Part shown: one piece after another, positions 14,501 through 23,177 of the stretch
How positions within the stretch are numbered: the stretch's first letter is position 1
How the letters are laid out: the number at the start of each line of letters is the position of its first letter
Source of the DNA: a virus
Virus record (IMG/VR): IMGVR_UViG_3300008055_000060
Span: 1 to 31,758 of that record
Direction: 5' to 3' (one strand)
DNA: 31,758 nucleotides
Notes under the pieces: generated by a model
Seen by the model: the letters and a program-made list of their open reading frames with translations, nothing else
Told to the model about the DNA's origin: nothing
Databases searched by the model: none
Translations under genes and position numbers: made by a program

Positions 14501-16843
14501 GACTGACTCTAACTGCAAAGCCTCGCCAGTGCGCGTAATCATTTGGCCGGCGTTGGTCAATGCATTCACTGGGCCTGTAAGACCTATGGCAGACGCTGAG
14601 CCGCCAAGGAACTCATTGATTTGCCCAGTGGCTTGTGTAAGGTTTGACAAGCCTTGCTGCGCAATTGCAGCAGCTGTACTGCCTTCACCAAAGATGGTGT
14701 TAATAACTGCTTTGGTCTCATTTGCCTTTTGCGTAGCTTTGGCTAACCCTAACGCATCATTTTGCGCGTATAAGCGATTTGTCTCAGCTGCATTTTCATT
14801 TGGACCTCCAGCAATAAGTCTTGCTGAAGTATCGTTTTGCGCAGCTACAGTTTGCGATGCATTAGTTACCGTAGCCAAATTGGTGGCATTTAACGCGTTA
14901 ATCTTAGCATCAGCTGCTGCGGCTGCCTCAGTTGCAGTGCCTGTTGTGTATGTACCTGTTACGCCTGTTGCAGGGTTAGTCCACGTGAATGTTTGATTAG
15001 GCCCAAAGGCTAAACGATTAGCTGCAAACGTGTCGTTAAACGACGTAGGCTTTGTAACTGCTGCAGCGTTTGCCGCAACTGCTGCGTCGTAGTTACCAAA
15101 CTCGTCAGTATAGTTGCTAACATCTTCTAAAATATTAGGCGTACCACTAATGGTACTTAATGCGCCAACCGTGTCATTGATGCTAGAGACTATGTTTTTA
15201 GTTGCAAGGTTTGACGTTGCAGCTGTAGAATTAAGATCAGTTAGAAACTGCGATGCAGCGGCTGCAGTATCTGGGTTATTAAGCGCAGTGGTTGCAGTTG
15301 ATGTGGTAACATTGTTTATCAGTGACGTTGCAATATCGGGTTTAGTAATATTGCTAGCAGCGTTTGCTGTATTTGCCAATCCAGTTGCAGCGTTGATAAT
15401 TGCTGCCGCATTGCCTGAGTTAAGCGCGCCAACTAAATTTACTGCTGCACTAGCTGTTTTAACATCTGAGCTGCCAGTCAATTGGCCTGCAGCAGATAAA
15501 GCCCCTGCCCAATTACCATTATCAATGTTAACGGCTACGTTCAACGCATTGCCAGCATCTGCCAAGGAAATAGTATCCGTTAGCATTGTGGTATTGGCCA
15601 AGGCGCCAATACTAGGGTTATTCACCAAAGATGTAACTAAGCTACCAATGTCGCCTTTATCCAGCGCGCTGGCTACACGAAGGCCTGATGCAACATCAGT
15701 AAAGCCGCCTGCGCCTGCCAAACTTGCCAAGCCACCTAATATATCGCCGTTGTCAATTGCAATTGCTGCGTTGATGGCTTGCGCAAACGGCGCAACTCCA
15801 GGAATAAACGAGGCAATTGCTAAGAAGGGAGCAAGATCGCCAACGTTACTACTAGATGCTTTGGTTGTGTAAAAGATTGGAGAGCCGTCGGCGTTGAACT
15901 GAACCCTGTATCCAGTATTACCATCTCCAGAGTATGTTCCGCCAAAAGCATTACCTGTCTGGCGCTCGCCATAAGTGTTGGTAACTGCTTGACCTGTAAG
16001 CTTATTGCCAAAAGTTTCGCCAACTGCAGTAACGGCTTGTCCGTCTTTAATAACTATTTTAGATGGGTCAATTTGGCTGTAAGAGCCACCATATTCACCA
16101 CCACCATCAACGTATTGACCATAAACAGTCTCTAGTTTTGCGGTTGGAGGAACTACTACTGCGGTAGTTGTTTCGTTACCATCATAATCATATTGACCAG
16201 TACGTTGAAAAATTACGTTGGTAGTTGAGCCATCCCCGTTGTCCATTGCGCGAACAACTTCACCGTTATAAGTTTTGGCAATTTCTTCAACAGGCGCATA
16301 TGTAGTAACTTTACCAAAGTCTTTAATGTCTGTAATGCCGGTGTCAACTAAGATCTTGGCCATGTCTGCCGCATTCTGCGCCGCAGATCCTTTGCCTTCG
16401 CCTTGCCACTTATCGGTAGTGCCTTGAGCAAGAATTTGTTGCGCCACCTTGTCTATGGCCATATATTTCTTTACTTCTTCTCCTGAGACAGTTATATCCC
16501 CTAACGTTATAGTTGGGTTAAGCATAAACTCATCTAAAGCTTTTATTTGCTCAGGAGTTAACACAATCTCTGGATTAACTGCTGCTGCCTGTGACAACGC
16601 GCTTTGCGTAACTGCAGGCGGCGTGTAAGTGTCTTCTCCAAATTGCTGTGCGTAGTAATCAACTGCTGGTGGGGCAGTTGCTGCCTCAAATCTAGCAGTT
16701 ACCTCGCCTACACCAAGGCCTGTTGCTTGCGCCATTTGCTCAGGCGAAACCCCTGCTGCTTGCATTGTTGATGCAATCAATGCGTCGTCGGCACCCGGGT
16801 TAGCGTTAAGCCAGCCTAGAATATCTGCGTTAGTTACTGCCAT
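11540..16843 (-). CDS. giant repeat-rich virion protein, 1767 aa
   Basis: Largest gene in the window. The N-terminus ([19 protein letters not shown], residues 4-22) recurs in altered form near residue 1055 ([20 protein letters not shown]). Residues about 350-480 hold four copies of an A-x-D/N-x-G-D/N unit ([41 protein letters not shown]). Around 830-990 is a helical region ([31 protein letters not shown]) like internal virion proteins. From 1178 to 1376 lies a TolA-like Ala-Lys-Asp repeat, then 16 NPNV units and an NPSV (1403-1470), a Pro-Val stretch, and a C-terminal [17 protein letters not shown] motif known from phage virion proteins. Probably a large ejection or tail-associated structural protein. 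Alternative: long adhesin-like fibre. Confidence 0.8.
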   Translation of the reverse strand: MAVTNADILGWLNANPGADDALIASTMQAAGVSPEQMAQATGLGVGEVTARFEAATAPPAVDYYAQQFGEDTYTPPAVTQSALSQAAAVNPEIVLTPEQIKALDEFMLNPTITLGDITVSGEEVKKYMAIDKVAQQILAQGTTDKWQGEGKGSAAQNAADMAKILVDTGITDIKDFGKVTTYAPVEEIAKTYNGEVVRAMDNGDGSTTNVIFQRTGQYDYDGNETTTAVVVPPTAKLETVYGQYVDGGGEYGGSYSQIDPSKIVIKDGQAVTAVGETFGNKLTGQAVTNTYGERQTGNAFGGTYSGDGNTGYRVQFNADGSPIFYTTKASSSNVGDLAPFLAIASFIPGVAPFAQAINAAIAIDNGDILGGLASLAGAGGFTDVASGLRVASALDKGDIGSLVTSLVNNPSIGALANTTMLTDTISLADAGNALNVAVNIDNGNWAGALSAAGQLTGSSDVKTASAAVNLVGALNSGNAAAIINAATGLANTANAASNITKPDIATSLINNVTTSTATTALNNPDTAAAASQFLTDLNSTAATSNLATKNIVSSINDTVGALSTISGTPNILEDVSNYTDEFGNYDAAVAANAAAVTKPTSFNDTFAANRLAFGPNQTFTWTNPATGVTGTYTTGTATEAAAAADAKINALNATNLATVTNASQTVAAQNDTSARLIAGGPNENAAETNRLYAQNDALGLAKATQKANETKAVINTIFGEGSTAAAIAQQGLSNLTQATGQINEFLGGSASAIGLTGPVNALTNAGQMITRTGEALQLESVNQANQNVIQAVNDADGVGNKIVAGVKAVWNNPLSLNMAAIEVIQEGLPIGLGLKVLKYAGKFAAIGTDVGLNAMESGGAAYNDKYREARAAGKSETQADAEATTAFQIAAAVTVATGGVTDAALVNKVSNALSKATTKAGASFTKEGTSDLIEAFTTDVLTDVALGRPVNINKSLTQGVIEGLVAGKTSSSIEVSNIQNVIAETNTTLNEELSKAGIASTNGSGRIDSLVDASTGQSVLSDAGAQTLANIGEANSNLNLTSAGMQYAQDNNISVADVNNSINAWLDANPDATQAEIGTAMAEAGLSLSDVSAAIASKNQAATTVADTGALATVGGGNTTTGTGALSTAGTGATTAGANTTAATGTGALSTVGTGATTTAGTGATVTTGADTSAQVAIDAALAAEAKVKADALAAANAQAAADAKAASDAAAAAAAKAAADAKAAADAAASADAATKAEAVAAAEAAAAVAAQAAADAKVAADAKAAADTKAAADAATAAQVAADAKAAADAKAAADAKAAADAKAAADAATAATVTSTPAVTSTTNNTLAALAAAKAAADAKAAADAKAAADAKAAADAKAAADANAAADANAAVLTNPLANPTVNPTVNPTTNPLSTVTSNPNVNPNVNPNVNPNVNPNVNPNVNPNVNPNVNPNVNPNVNPNVNPNVNPNVNPNVNPNVNPNVNPSVNTDLPTVPPGALPVVPPVPPVVPPVVPPVPPVVPPEVPPVVPPEVVPPVDPTKTTDPTKTTKITTPTKTPTKQQQSGALGSLTTPASTGALPGTLTPTMLAGAGIKDDSGMAQLAQLYPQLANVDPKLLQVLTGRIKPATIEAAETEEGTSFVGSKLAGAPSPGNPVSGNDNSTMIPGYDTGNMTSAGLKYLGGSPLAGFAKGGQVEHIPEFITGKTGNYVQGAGDGQSDSIPAMLADGEYVFDADTVAALGNGSNKAGAQVLDKMRESIREHKRSAPVGKIPPKAKSPLSYLKGMK
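12434..12637 (-). repeat. NPNV-coding tandem repeat
   Basis: Seventeen 12-base units, 16 coding Asn-Pro-Asn-Val and one Asn-Pro-Ser-Val. Codons alternate (AAC CCG versus AAT CCT), giving an apparent 24-base super-period. Degenerate units (NPTV, NPLS) precede it in the protein. It lies within the giant virion gene between the Ala-rich and Pro-rich parts. Confidence 0.95.
12715..13310 (-). repeat. Ala-Lys-Asp (TolA-like) low-complexity repeat
   Basis: DNA coding a long run of AAADAK-type units, interrupted near 12851-12905 by a Thr/Val-rich segment. At the DNA level the units read GCAGCAGCCTTAGCGTCA and variants on the plus strand. Long alpha-helix expected, like TolA domain II. Confidence 0.85.
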
Positions 16844-16845
16844 AG

Positions 16846-17106
16846 TTAGCTCGTTGCTGGGTTAACTGCGTTGACAAGCTGCTCGGCCCACTCTTGCCAA
16901 TCATCATACTGGTATGGTCCGGGAATACCCTCATTGGTAAACACGTCAATGGATTTTAATCCTGCGCCCCACTCTTGCCAATTAGTATTTGCATCAGGAA
17001 TTGATAGCTGCTGCGCTGAGTATAGCTCAACCATAAGGCAAGCCCATGACTCAAAGGTGTGATACCTAGGGTCATAGACCTGCGCAACATTAAGTAGATT
17101 AGCCAT
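16846..17106 (-). CDS. small late protein, 86 aa
   Basis: Sits between the tail hub and the giant gene, three bases before the latter. ATG at 17106 overlaps the hub gene by eight bases and has GGAG upstream at a rather long spacing. An ATG at 17127 (MLEIQDL) is the other choice and would overlap 29 bases. Sequence [25 protein letters not shown]... is rich in aromatic residues with paired NWQEWGAGL and [13 protein letters not shown] motifs, which look like two copies of a short helix and suggest an internal duplication. Unknown function, probably a minor virion part. Confidence 0.7.
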   Translation of the reverse strand: MANLLNVAQVYDPRYHTFESWACLMVELYSAQQLSIPDANTNWQEWGAGLKSIDVFTNEGIPGPYQYDDWQEWAEQLVNAVNPATS

Positions 17107-19087
17107 AAGGTCTTGAATCTCCAACATCCGCGTCTAGCAAGATCTTACCTACTTGGTAATCCCCGCCTGACACATTAGATACAAATTTCAATCGCAGCTC
17201 ACGACGTTGTTCACGCATATCAATCTTGCCTGTTGTTGAGCTAAATGGGTAAGCGGCAGAAGTTGCATCAGCTGTTTGCGCAAATGGACGACCCGTGACA
17301 TACAAGTCCATGTCACCTTCTTGTATAAAGTCAGGCTCTACACGCTCTAGTCTTAACCATCTATTCTCACCAACAGGGCTAGGCTGCGATGGGCCGCCTC
17401 CAACCAGACCTAGATCATTAGTTTCAAAGTAAGACTCAATGGCAAGTGACGAAGTGCCTTCTACGGCATCAGTGCCTATCTCATGCTGCCATAAAGATAC
17501 AAAGCTAACAACAGCGGTTACAGTAATAATTAAACCTGAGCCGGCTGCAATGGCTGCTGATAGTGTATTACCGACAACATAATTCTTGCCTTTGTTGAAT
17601 ATTGTGACTGATGTTATAACACCGCCAGCAACCACAATTGTTGCCGTTGCATATGTGCCACTTCCGCCCGTTAATGCTTGGTTGGTGTAAGTACCATTTG
17701 TATAAGCCGAACCCGCATTGGTAATTGTTACTGCGTTAATGCCGCCAACTTCATTGACGTTCCACTCCGCAGCAATGGGGTAATGGAATACTTGTGAAAA
17801 GTAACCTGCAGATCGATAAGCGCCTAACGCAAAACCTGCGTCATACCACACGTTTTCACGCACGTTATAAATAACAGCGTTATTGCACTCGGTGGCTGTG
17901 CCTGACGGGTAAAACCACCAAATCTCGCCAAAGCGAGGAATCTTTGAAACCCAAACTTTTTCACGCTGAGCGTAGTTTAAGTTGTCAAAGAAGTAGTTCT
18001 GGTTGAACGCATTAGGAATCTCTTTCACAACACCGTTGTAAAGCAAAAACCTATCAACACCACACCAATAATACACACCGTCATACTCAATTACTGACTG
18101 ACCAGACAAAATAGATGACTGGCTGGAGATTAAGTCATACCGCCAGTATTGCAAAGGCGAGCCCGTACCGCCAATAAACGAAACTCGAATCAAAGAATCC
18201 AAACTCCAAAAGAGGCCCGATGGTGCATTTGAGCCACCACGTACAGGTAATCCTTGGACAATCTTGCCGGTGGCCACTGAGACCTCGTTAGCATCAGCAG
18301 ATACCCAATCATTCACATTTCCAGCTGAACAGTTGCTAATTAGCCCATCATTGCCATAAACAAACACGTAAGGGTGAAGCGTAACCACTCCACCAGATAC
18401 TGAGATTTGATTGTCAAAGGTTAGTGTAATGCTGGAGCCTGTAGCCGTTGCGTTTGCAGAAATTACCAACGTAGTGCCTGAGATAGACACAACGGTTGCT
18501 GCTGAAGGGATACCTGTGCCCGTCACCACTTGGCCTGCGCCAATCTGCGTATTAGCAGCAGCCAGAGTAATGGTTGCTGAGCCGTTGGTAATGGTGGTTG
18601 CAACTGCGGTAAACACACCAATTGGCGTTAAGCTTGTACCTGTAATGGCACCGCCTAAAACTGGTGTGTTAGTGTTGTTGTCAATTAGCGTGAGATTCTG
18701 CCCTGGATGTGCAAGTAGTAAGTTATTACCTGAGCCTGTGCCATCAAAGAATGTATCAAACTGCCAAAGGTTATTATCGCTAGACGTAAAACCTGATAGC
18801 GTCATGTCCGTAATGCCCGAGCCTACGCCATTATTGTCAATAGGAAGTAATTGCAAGCCTTGTGAATGCCCGCTAAATACGTTGTTAAAGCTTTGCTGTG
18901 GGTTAACGTACACACCACGCGATGGGCCTGACAAGTTAGCCGTAATTTGTCTGTAGCCACCCATCTTGCGTGGACGACCACGCTGAAACCTTACCCAACG
19001 ACCATCAGCATATGCATCAGCATCAAGCGTGGTGCCATCCCGCTGAATTCCAGGTTTAGTATCTAAGGCAAAGACCTTCTTGGTCAT
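17099..19087 (-). CDS. tail hub / DNA stabilisation protein, P22 gp10-like
   Basis: 662 residues. The N-terminus MTKKVFALDTKPGIQRDGTT, followed by ADGRWVRFQRGRPRKMGGYR and TDMTLSGFTSSDNNLWQFD, matches the packaged-DNA stabilisation family of P22 gp10, with which T7 gp12-type nozzle proteins share a beta-propeller. This part seals the tail end after packaging. Two inserts look foreign to the fold: residues about 149-224 (a Thr/Ser/Ala-rich region with TNGSATITLAAANT) and about 445-529 (a repeat of GSAYTNGTY and GKNYVVGNTL type). The start ATG overlaps the previous gene's stop by one base. Placed beside other connector genes, it likely forms the tail nozzle. Confidence 0.75.
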   Translation of the reverse strand: MTKKVFALDTKPGIQRDGTTLDADAYADGRWVRFQRGRPRKMGGYRQITANLSGPSRGVYVNPQQSFNNVFSGHSQGLQLLPIDNNGVGSGITDMTLSGFTSSDNNLWQFDTFFDGTGSGNNLLLAHPGQNLTLIDNNTNTPVLGGAITGTSLTPIGVFTAVATTITNGSATITLAAANTQIGAGQVVTGTGIPSAATVVSISGTTLVISANATATGSSITLTFDNQISVSGGVVTLHPYVFVYGNDGLISNCSAGNVNDWVSADANEVSVATGKIVQGLPVRGGSNAPSGLFWSLDSLIRVSFIGGTGSPLQYWRYDLISSQSSILSGQSVIEYDGVYYWCGVDRFLLYNGVVKEIPNAFNQNYFFDNLNYAQREKVWVSKIPRFGEIWWFYPSGTATECNNAVIYNVRENVWYDAGFALGAYRSAGYFSQVFHYPIAAEWNVNEVGGINAVTITNAGSAYTNGTYTNQALTGGSGTYATATIVVAGGVITSVTIFNKGKNYVVGNTLSAAIAAGSGLIITVTAVVSFVSLWQHEIGTDAVEGTSSLAIESYFETNDLGLVGGGPSQPSPVGENRWLRLERVEPDFIQEGDMDLYVTGRPFAQTADATSAAYPFSSTTGKIDMREQRRELRLKFVSNVSGGDYQVGKILLDADVGDSRPYG

Positions 19088-20379
19088 TAGAAGGTGCCTC
19101 CAGCAATACCACCAGTAACACCACTTCCAAACGTTCCGGTAGTACTACCAACAACCGCACTTGAAAATGTTCCTGTTGTCCCGGCAACGCCACCAACAAT
19201 TGTCAATCCCGTTGCTGAAAGCGTAGACCTTAAAACACCTAAAATCGAGGTGTTAAATTGTCCTGCACCGGCGCGATACAAACCTGTAGTAGACTCACTG
19301 GCAAAGCTTAAAGAAGGCACGCCAACGGTTCCATCAGCTAAAGAAACTGAGGTAATCGATCCAGCCTGAGATGTGTTGGCGTTAAAGAAGTTAGTGCCAT
19401 CACAAGCCAAAGTTACCTGCTGACCAGAGGGAATGACCACAGACGTGCCAACTCCAGTTCCTACAGTAAGTGTGTAACCGCCTGCTACTACGGAGTTTTT
19501 AATTACATACAAGTTCACTACAGGAGGATAAACAACCGTCACGTTACCAGTTAAAGTTCCTGTGTAAGTTTGAATGGTATTTGCCGCTTCACTTGAAGTT
19601 AAAGTGTACGACCCTGTAACGACAGCTTTAACCAACGACGTGTAAAAGAACTGATTGCTAACACCATAACCCACAGTTAAATAAGTTACACCAGTGCTGA
19701 CGATGAACGCGGACTCATTAGGCGCAAAAGTCTTTGTTGCTGCGCCATCAATATTATCAGACGCCGAGATCACCATCGAGCCTGTACCACTGTTCTTAAA
19801 CAGCGTGAACCAGTTGTTTCCAATGGTTGAAGCCGATGGAAGGTTGTAAGTACCAGCTCCACCAGTCCAAACAGAAGTTTGCGCTCTATCAGTTGTAGCA
19901 AAAGTCCCAGCAGTCACAAGCGTCTGTGCTGGATGACTTTGATTTAAAGTTAAGCCACTTGCAACCAGACCGTAGCCAGCCAATGTAGAGGCATCTGCAG
20001 AAGATGTTCCAGTGCCAAAGGAAATGTTGCCCCACGTGCCAGTGGTCGTGGGGTTTGCTGTGATGTAGACGTACTTGGACTCACCGGCGGCAATAGAGAT
20101 GATTGTGTTGGTACCTGCGTAGTCTTTAACCGTAAATGTGTTAGCTCCAACATTGCGAATCAACGCGTCATTACCTACCGAGTTTTGGTTGGCAGGCGGC
20201 ATATACAAGCTTAAGCCCGCTGTTGTAGCAGTAACCTGCATAATACGCGCTGCGTAGTCATCTGTGGCATTGCCATTGATTGGCCAATTCAGCTGCGTAT
20301 TTGCGCTCAGCGTAACGGCACGATACGAAACATCAGTTGGCTGAATGACGTTGCCTGTGAATGGTGAGTTATAGCTCAT
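19087..20379 (-). CDS. tail-fibre/spike-like virion protein, 430 aa
   Basis: Beta-rich Thr/Ser/Gly/Val protein starting MSYNSPFTGNVIQPTDVSYR. A possible virion-binding N-terminal domain (residues 1-125) is followed by beta repeats (WFTLFKNSGTGSMVISASDN) and a fibre motif GTVGVPSLSFASESTTGLYR common in phage fibre and baseplate proteins. The C-terminus, TGGIAGGTF, nearly equals that of the large fibre ending at 27201 (GGISGGTF). AAGGAC in the eight-base gap ahead of the start serves as ribosome binding site. It probably takes part in host recognition or links fibre to tail. Fibre class is firm and exact position is inferred. Confidence 0.7.
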   Translation of the reverse strand: MSYNSPFTGNVIQPTDVSYRAVTLSANTQLNWPINGNATDDYAARIMQVTATTAGLSLYMPPANQNSVGNDALIRNVGANTFTVKDYAGTNTIISIAAGESKYVYITANPTTTGTWGNISFGTGTSSADASTLAGYGLVASGLTLNQSHPAQTLVTAGTFATTDRAQTSVWTGGAGTYNLPSASTIGNNWFTLFKNSGTGSMVISASDNIDGAATKTFAPNESAFIVSTGVTYLTVGYGVSNQFFYTSLVKAVVTGSYTLTSSEAANTIQTYTGTLTGNVTVVYPPVVNLYVIKNSVVAGGYTLTVGTGVGTSVVIPSGQQVTLACDGTNFFNANTSQAGSITSVSLADGTVGVPSLSFASESTTGLYRAGAGQFNTSILGVLRSTLSATGLTIVGGVAGTTGTFSSAVVGSTTGTFGSGVTGGIAGGTF

Positions 20380-20387
20380 GTTAGTCC

Positions 20388-21023
20388 TTAACTATCAACC
20401 GCTATGGCTTGACGATCTGCAATGCGAAGCTTATCCTCTGCCATCAGCGTTTGCATGATTAAATCGTAGTTTTGCTGCCACATTGGCATACGCTCATCAT
20501 TCTTTAGGAATGGCATGGCCTGCATGAGGGACCCGTAGAGCAAAGCTTGTGGAGCGTAGATGGTAAACCAATTGGTTTGGTTTGATGAATCCAGAGGCTG
20601 TACTCGTTCATAGTAAAGGACCTCAAAATCATAAGCCGCGGCAGGCGTAGGAGCCACCAGCCAATGCGTGTAATCATAGTCGCAGTAGTACAAAGGCGTG
20701 CCCGTTGTGGCGGGGTCAGGCCAATAACTACGAAGGTACTCGTATTTACGAAGCAGTACGGGTTGACGGCTACCGCTTACCGTTACGTTCATGGAAACAG
20801 TTTTATGCCATCTGGCAGGCTTGTCAATTGTGGCTTGCCCCGATGTCATGGCGCTGGTATTGACCGTCAAGTTGCCAAGGAACTTAATTTGGCTGGCAAT
20901 GATCTGCTCAGCCAACATGATAAAGAGTGGAATCTTACTAAGCGTGGCTGTATCCGTACGCTCTAAATAAGACTCAATATTCTCCACCAAAGAGGTGTAT
21001 GTCATTACTGCAGCAGTTGCCAT
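20388..21023 (-). CDS. head-tail connector/adaptor-like protein, 211 aa
   Basis: Begins MATAAVMTYTSLVENIESYL. The mid part has VLLRKYEYLRSYWPDPAT and GTPLYYCDYDYTHWLVAPTP, and the end DERMPMWQQNYDLIMQTLMAED, a pattern common to tailed-phage connector proteins that sit beneath the portal (T7 gp11 and P22 gp4 functional class). Alpha-helical ends enclose a beta-rich core. A second connector-like gene, at 29640-30698, is separated by the fibre and lysis genes, which is unusual. Followed in operon order by a fibre-like gene and the gp10-like hub. Function inferred from motif recall and placement. Confidence 0.65.
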   Translation of the reverse strand: MATAAVMTYTSLVENIESYLERTDTATLSKIPLFIMLAEQIIASQIKFLGNLTVNTSAMTSGQATIDKPARWHKTVSMNVTVSGSRQPVLLRKYEYLRSYWPDPATTGTPLYYCDYDYTHWLVAPTPAAAYDFEVLYYERVQPLDSSNQTNWFTIYAPQALLYGSLMQAMPFLKNDERMPMWQQNYDLIMQTLMAEDKLRIADRQAIAVDS

Positions 21024-21025
21024 AC

Positions 21026-21196
21026 TTACTTGCCCCGTTTCCTAGCCATAGCCATATTATCAACTAAATTAGGATAAGGTCTACCTGCTGCTTTAGCTCT
21101 TGCTTTTGCTGCCGACTTTTTCTTCGGCGAAAGAGGCTTAGGTTTACCTAATGATTTTGGCCGTGGTTTTTCCCAAACAGGCTTACTTGATGCCAT
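21026..21196 (-). CDS. small basic protein, 56 aa
   Basis: ORF starting MASSKPVWEKPRPKSLGKPK and ending MAMARKRGK, with AAGGAGT placed seven bases ahead of the ATG, the best ribosome site nearby. About a third of residues are Lys or Arg, many Pro and Ala, so it resembles a histone-like or RNA/DNA-coating tail. The stop is three bases before the connector start. It fills the gap between endolysin and connector exactly. A virion-associated DNA-binding role is possible; unproven. Confidence 0.75.
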   Translation of the reverse strand: MASSKPVWEKPRPKSLGKPKPLSPKKKSAAKARAKAAGRPYPNLVDNMAMARKRGK

Positions 21197-21232
21197 TTTA
21201 AACACTCCTTAAAAATAAAGATATAACATTTT

Positions 21233-21676
21233 TCACGTGAGTAAGGCGCACTCGGCGGTGCGCCGTTTAAGCAAGCCCGGCAATACCTTGCCGCCACCTT
21301 TAGTCCAGAGCATCAGTTGTTCTTTTGCGCCTTCCCAATCATTGGCGTTGATTTTCCTCTTTAACGTAGATGTTTGCAAGCGTCCAGTGCCCAAATTGTA
21401 GGCAAAGTCCACGATGGCGTTGCACTTACGTACGTCTGTAATCAAACCGGGACAGTTACGCAACACACCGGGCAAGTACGTATGTTCTAACTCAATCATC
21501 AAAAGCGCCCTAGCCGTGGGTTCATCCATCGGCGGGTCTTCCAAAGTTACCTTGCGTTTATCTGCGTAGTAGGTAGAGCCGTAGCCAATCGTTGCCACGT
21601 TAGCCGGACAAAGATAAGGCTTAGAGCGATACCCTTCAAACCGGCGGCACAGTTCAGCGGCAAGCTCTAAGTTCAT
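21233..21676 (-). CDS. endolysin, GH24 lysozyme
   Basis: 147-residue lysozyme that cleaves the sugar backbone of peptidoglycan at the end of infection. The active-site region is RRFEGYRSKP (Glu14), YLCPANVATIGYGS (Cys23 and Thr29), and the later NAIVDFAYNLGTG helix. In T4 lysozyme the matching residues are Glu11, Asp20 and Thr26, so Asp is replaced here by Cys, a change also known in other phage enzymes of this family and active in T4 mutants. There is no signal or SAR segment, so it must wait for a holin. ATG at 21676 overlaps the holin stop (ATGA). The further upstream codons to 21712 are read through the holin gene. Confidence 0.92.
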   Translation of the reverse strand: MNLELAAELCRRFEGYRSKPYLCPANVATIGYGSTYYADKRKVTLEDPPMDEPTARALLMIELEHTYLPGVLRNCPGLITDVRKCNAIVDFAYNLGTGRLQTSTLKRKINANDWEGAKEQLMLWTKGGGKVLPGLLKRRTAECALLT

Positions 21677-22167
21677 AGGCCACGTTGCTTCAGAGTTCTG
21701 TCGAGGAACCAATAGTTAATAGTCCCAGACAACAGGGCTGAGAAGTCAGGTGTCATCATAGTTTTAAACACTTCTACGGCTGGCGCACCGGCAAGCCATG
21801 CGTTCCATGCAAACCATACGTGGATGAATGACCAGACAAACAGCACCCAGTATGTAACGACGGGACGGACGGATGCAGACAGACTCGCAACCCAACCGCC
21901 CGCAGCTTTGACCATCTCGGCCTGCTGGGTGATGGCGTTGTTAAAGGCATCCATAACACCTACATCTATGGCCGCTTCCCGCTGTGCGCCAATCTCAGCC
22001 AACTTTTGCTGACCGCGAAGCGTTTCTAATTCACACTGACGGGCAAACATATTGAGTTCGTGCTGGCGCTCATTCTTCTTGTCAAAAAATTTCAGGACTT
22101 CAGGCGCAAGGCGGAACAGACCACCAAACACAGAACCTAGAATACCGCCAGATAGGATGTCAAGCAT
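21673..22167 (-). CDS. holin of the 3TM (GTA-type) family
   Basis: 164 residues. A glycine-rich hydrophobic N-terminal segment (MLDILSGGILGSVFGGLF), a charged helical middle (NERQHELNMFARQCELETLR), and two hydrophobic segments near SVRPVVTYWVLFVWSFIHVW and the C-terminus. This pattern is typical of the 'holin of 3TMs' family used by phages and gene-transfer agents (Pfam GTA_holin_3TM, from recall). It forms the membrane lesion that lets the endolysin reach the wall. Overlaps the endolysin start and the upstream gene's stop (TAATG). Confidence 0.8.
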   Translation of the reverse strand: MLDILSGGILGSVFGGLFRLAPEVLKFFDKKNERQHELNMFARQCELETLRGQQKLAEIGAQREAAIDVGVMDAFNNAITQQAEMVKAAGGWVASLSASVRPVVTYWVLFVWSFIHVWFAWNAWLAGAPAVEVFKTMMTPDFSALLSGTINYWFLDRTLKQRGL

Positions 22168-22484
22168 TATCTTTTCTCCAACTTAGTTTCAATGACCGCA
22201 ATCTTCTGGCGGTTGTACTGAATGTCATCGCGGTTCTTTTGAATCTCCAACGACAAGTCTTGACGTAAGCGCTCGCGGGCAAGTTCTGCTCCCGTATTGG
22301 TAGCTTGCTTGTTGTCTGATGTGACTACAAGACTGATTTTGCTATTGAGTATTGTGACTTCGTGCGCCAGATTGGACAACGATGACATCAAGTAAACCAC
22401 GCATGAAAACAGCAGTGGCAGGATGGCAAACGTAATCTTTTCAATAAACGCGCCCTTTGCAGATTCTTTAGTTTCTTCAGCCAT
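22167..22484 (-). CDS. membrane protein with coiled coil, possible holin partner or i-spanin
   Basis: 105 residues: a short charged N-terminus, one hydrophobic span (about residues 17-37, ITFAILPLLFSCVVYLMSS), then a long hydrophilic helix rich in Glu, Lys, Arg and Gln. N-in membrane anchor with periplasmic coiled coil is the plan of an inner-membrane spanin, and no other spanin is visible in the window. It could also be a holin regulator. Directly adjacent to a gene with the mirror plan (coil then membrane span) and to the 3TM holin. Confidence 0.65.
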   Translation of the reverse strand: MAEETKESAKGAFIEKITFAILPLLFSCVVYLMSSLSNLAHEVTILNSKISLVVTSDNKQATNTGAELARERLRQDLSLEIQKNRDDIQYNRQKIAVIETKLEKR

Positions 22485-22700
22485 TTACATCCCCAATAGT
22501 TTTTTGACAAATTCTCCAGCCACGCCGGGGCCGAACAGCACGCAGACAATTACCCCATACAAGAGGTACTCAATCTTGTTCATGCGCTTAGTGCCGTCGT
22601 CGAACCGCGCTTGTATACCCTCGTATCTTTGAGCGCAGATTGCTTCGTGAATGCTAAGTCGCTTGTCCGTTTCCGTGGCGAGTTCTTCTACATCCGCCAT
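22485..22700 (-). CDS. membrane protein with coil and C-terminal span, 71 aa
   Basis: ATG at 22700 gives MADVEELATETDKRLSIHEA, a helical hydrophilic part, then a hydrophobic C-terminal segment (YLLYGVIVCVLFGPGVAGEF) and KKLLGM. An upstream in-frame start exists, but it would overlap most of the 49-aa gene read in another frame. This layout recalls XhlA/class III holin-like proteins. It stops exactly before the next gene. Likely part of the lysis set. Function inferred from topology and neighbours. Confidence 0.7.
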   Translation of the reverse strand: MADVEELATETDKRLSIHEAICAQRYEGIQARFDDGTKRMNKIEYLLYGVIVCVLFGPGVAGEFVKKLLGM

Positions 22701-22701
22701 T

Positions 22702-22851
22702 TCATTCGTCTTTCGGCTCTTCTTTAGGCTCTTCTTTAGGTTTTGCCGCTTCTTGAATGGCTTGAATAAGTTGGAACACCTCTTGGTAGGGGCGAGTTCC
22801 AAGATAACCAAGAACTTGATTTGCTAATTCAATAGGTAGTTGTAGTGTCAT
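22702..22851 (-). CDS. small protein, 49 aa, acidic tail
   Basis: Starts MTLQLPIELANQVLGYLGTR, continues PYQEVFQLIQAIQEAAK and ends with KEEPKEEPKDE. The 'LGYLGTRPYQEVFQLI' segment is familiar from small phage proteins near the lysis or tail genes. Its ATG overlaps the upstream stop (TAATG) and the gap to the next gene is one base. Function unknown. Confidence 0.75.
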   Translation of the reverse strand: MTLQLPIELANQVLGYLGTRPYQEVFQLIQAIQEAAKPKEEPKEEPKDE

Positions 22852-23168
22852 TAAGCGCTCCAAGGCAGTGGGGGTGTTATTACAGGGGGGTTAATTTGGT
22901 TTTGGATTTGTTGCTCAACAGCGGCTTCAGTTGCTGTCTGGTCAACACCATTAGCCCAAATCCAGCCAAGCACTTGAGACTGGGTTAAATTGGCGTAGGG
23001 GGTGAATGTGCCAGTTGGCAATGGAACAGCGCAAGTTGAGTAGATGGAGGCGTTGTAAGTTCCGTCAGTTCCAGAGCAAGTCCAATGAACTGTAAAAACA
23101 ACATCAGTGTTGCCACCCTCTTGTGGGTAGCAATCCATTGCGGTCACAGACCAAGTAATCGTAGTCAT
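22851..23168 (-). CDS. DUF7936-like virion protein, 105 aa
   Basis: Sequence MTTITWSVTAMDCYPQEGGN, then DVVFTVHWTCSGTDGTYNAS and LTQSQVLGWIWANGVDQ, which matches the pattern of a widespread small phage protein family (recalled as DUF7936). A beta-sandwich fold is expected. It lies between the fibre chaperone and the lysis set, with AAGGACT upstream. In other phages it accompanies tail-fibre genes. Function is unknown. Confidence 0.7.
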   Translation of the reverse strand: MTTITWSVTAMDCYPQEGGNTDVVFTVHWTCSGTDGTYNASIYSTCAVPLPTGTFTPYANLTQSQVLGWIWANGVDQTATEAAVEQQIQNQINPPVITPPLPWSA

Positions 23169-23177
23169 AGTGAGTCC

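Noticed and set aside
13602-15872. Several plus-strand open frames opposite the giant gene
   Set aside because: They are Ala/Val/Ser-rich shadow frames with no ribosome sites and no domain signs; the opposite frame is continuous over 5.3 kb.
22485-22811. Longer form of the 71-aa membrane gene starting at 22811
   Set aside because: The extra 37 codons are read through the 49-aa gene in another frame; the ATG at 22700 fits the usual gene packing.
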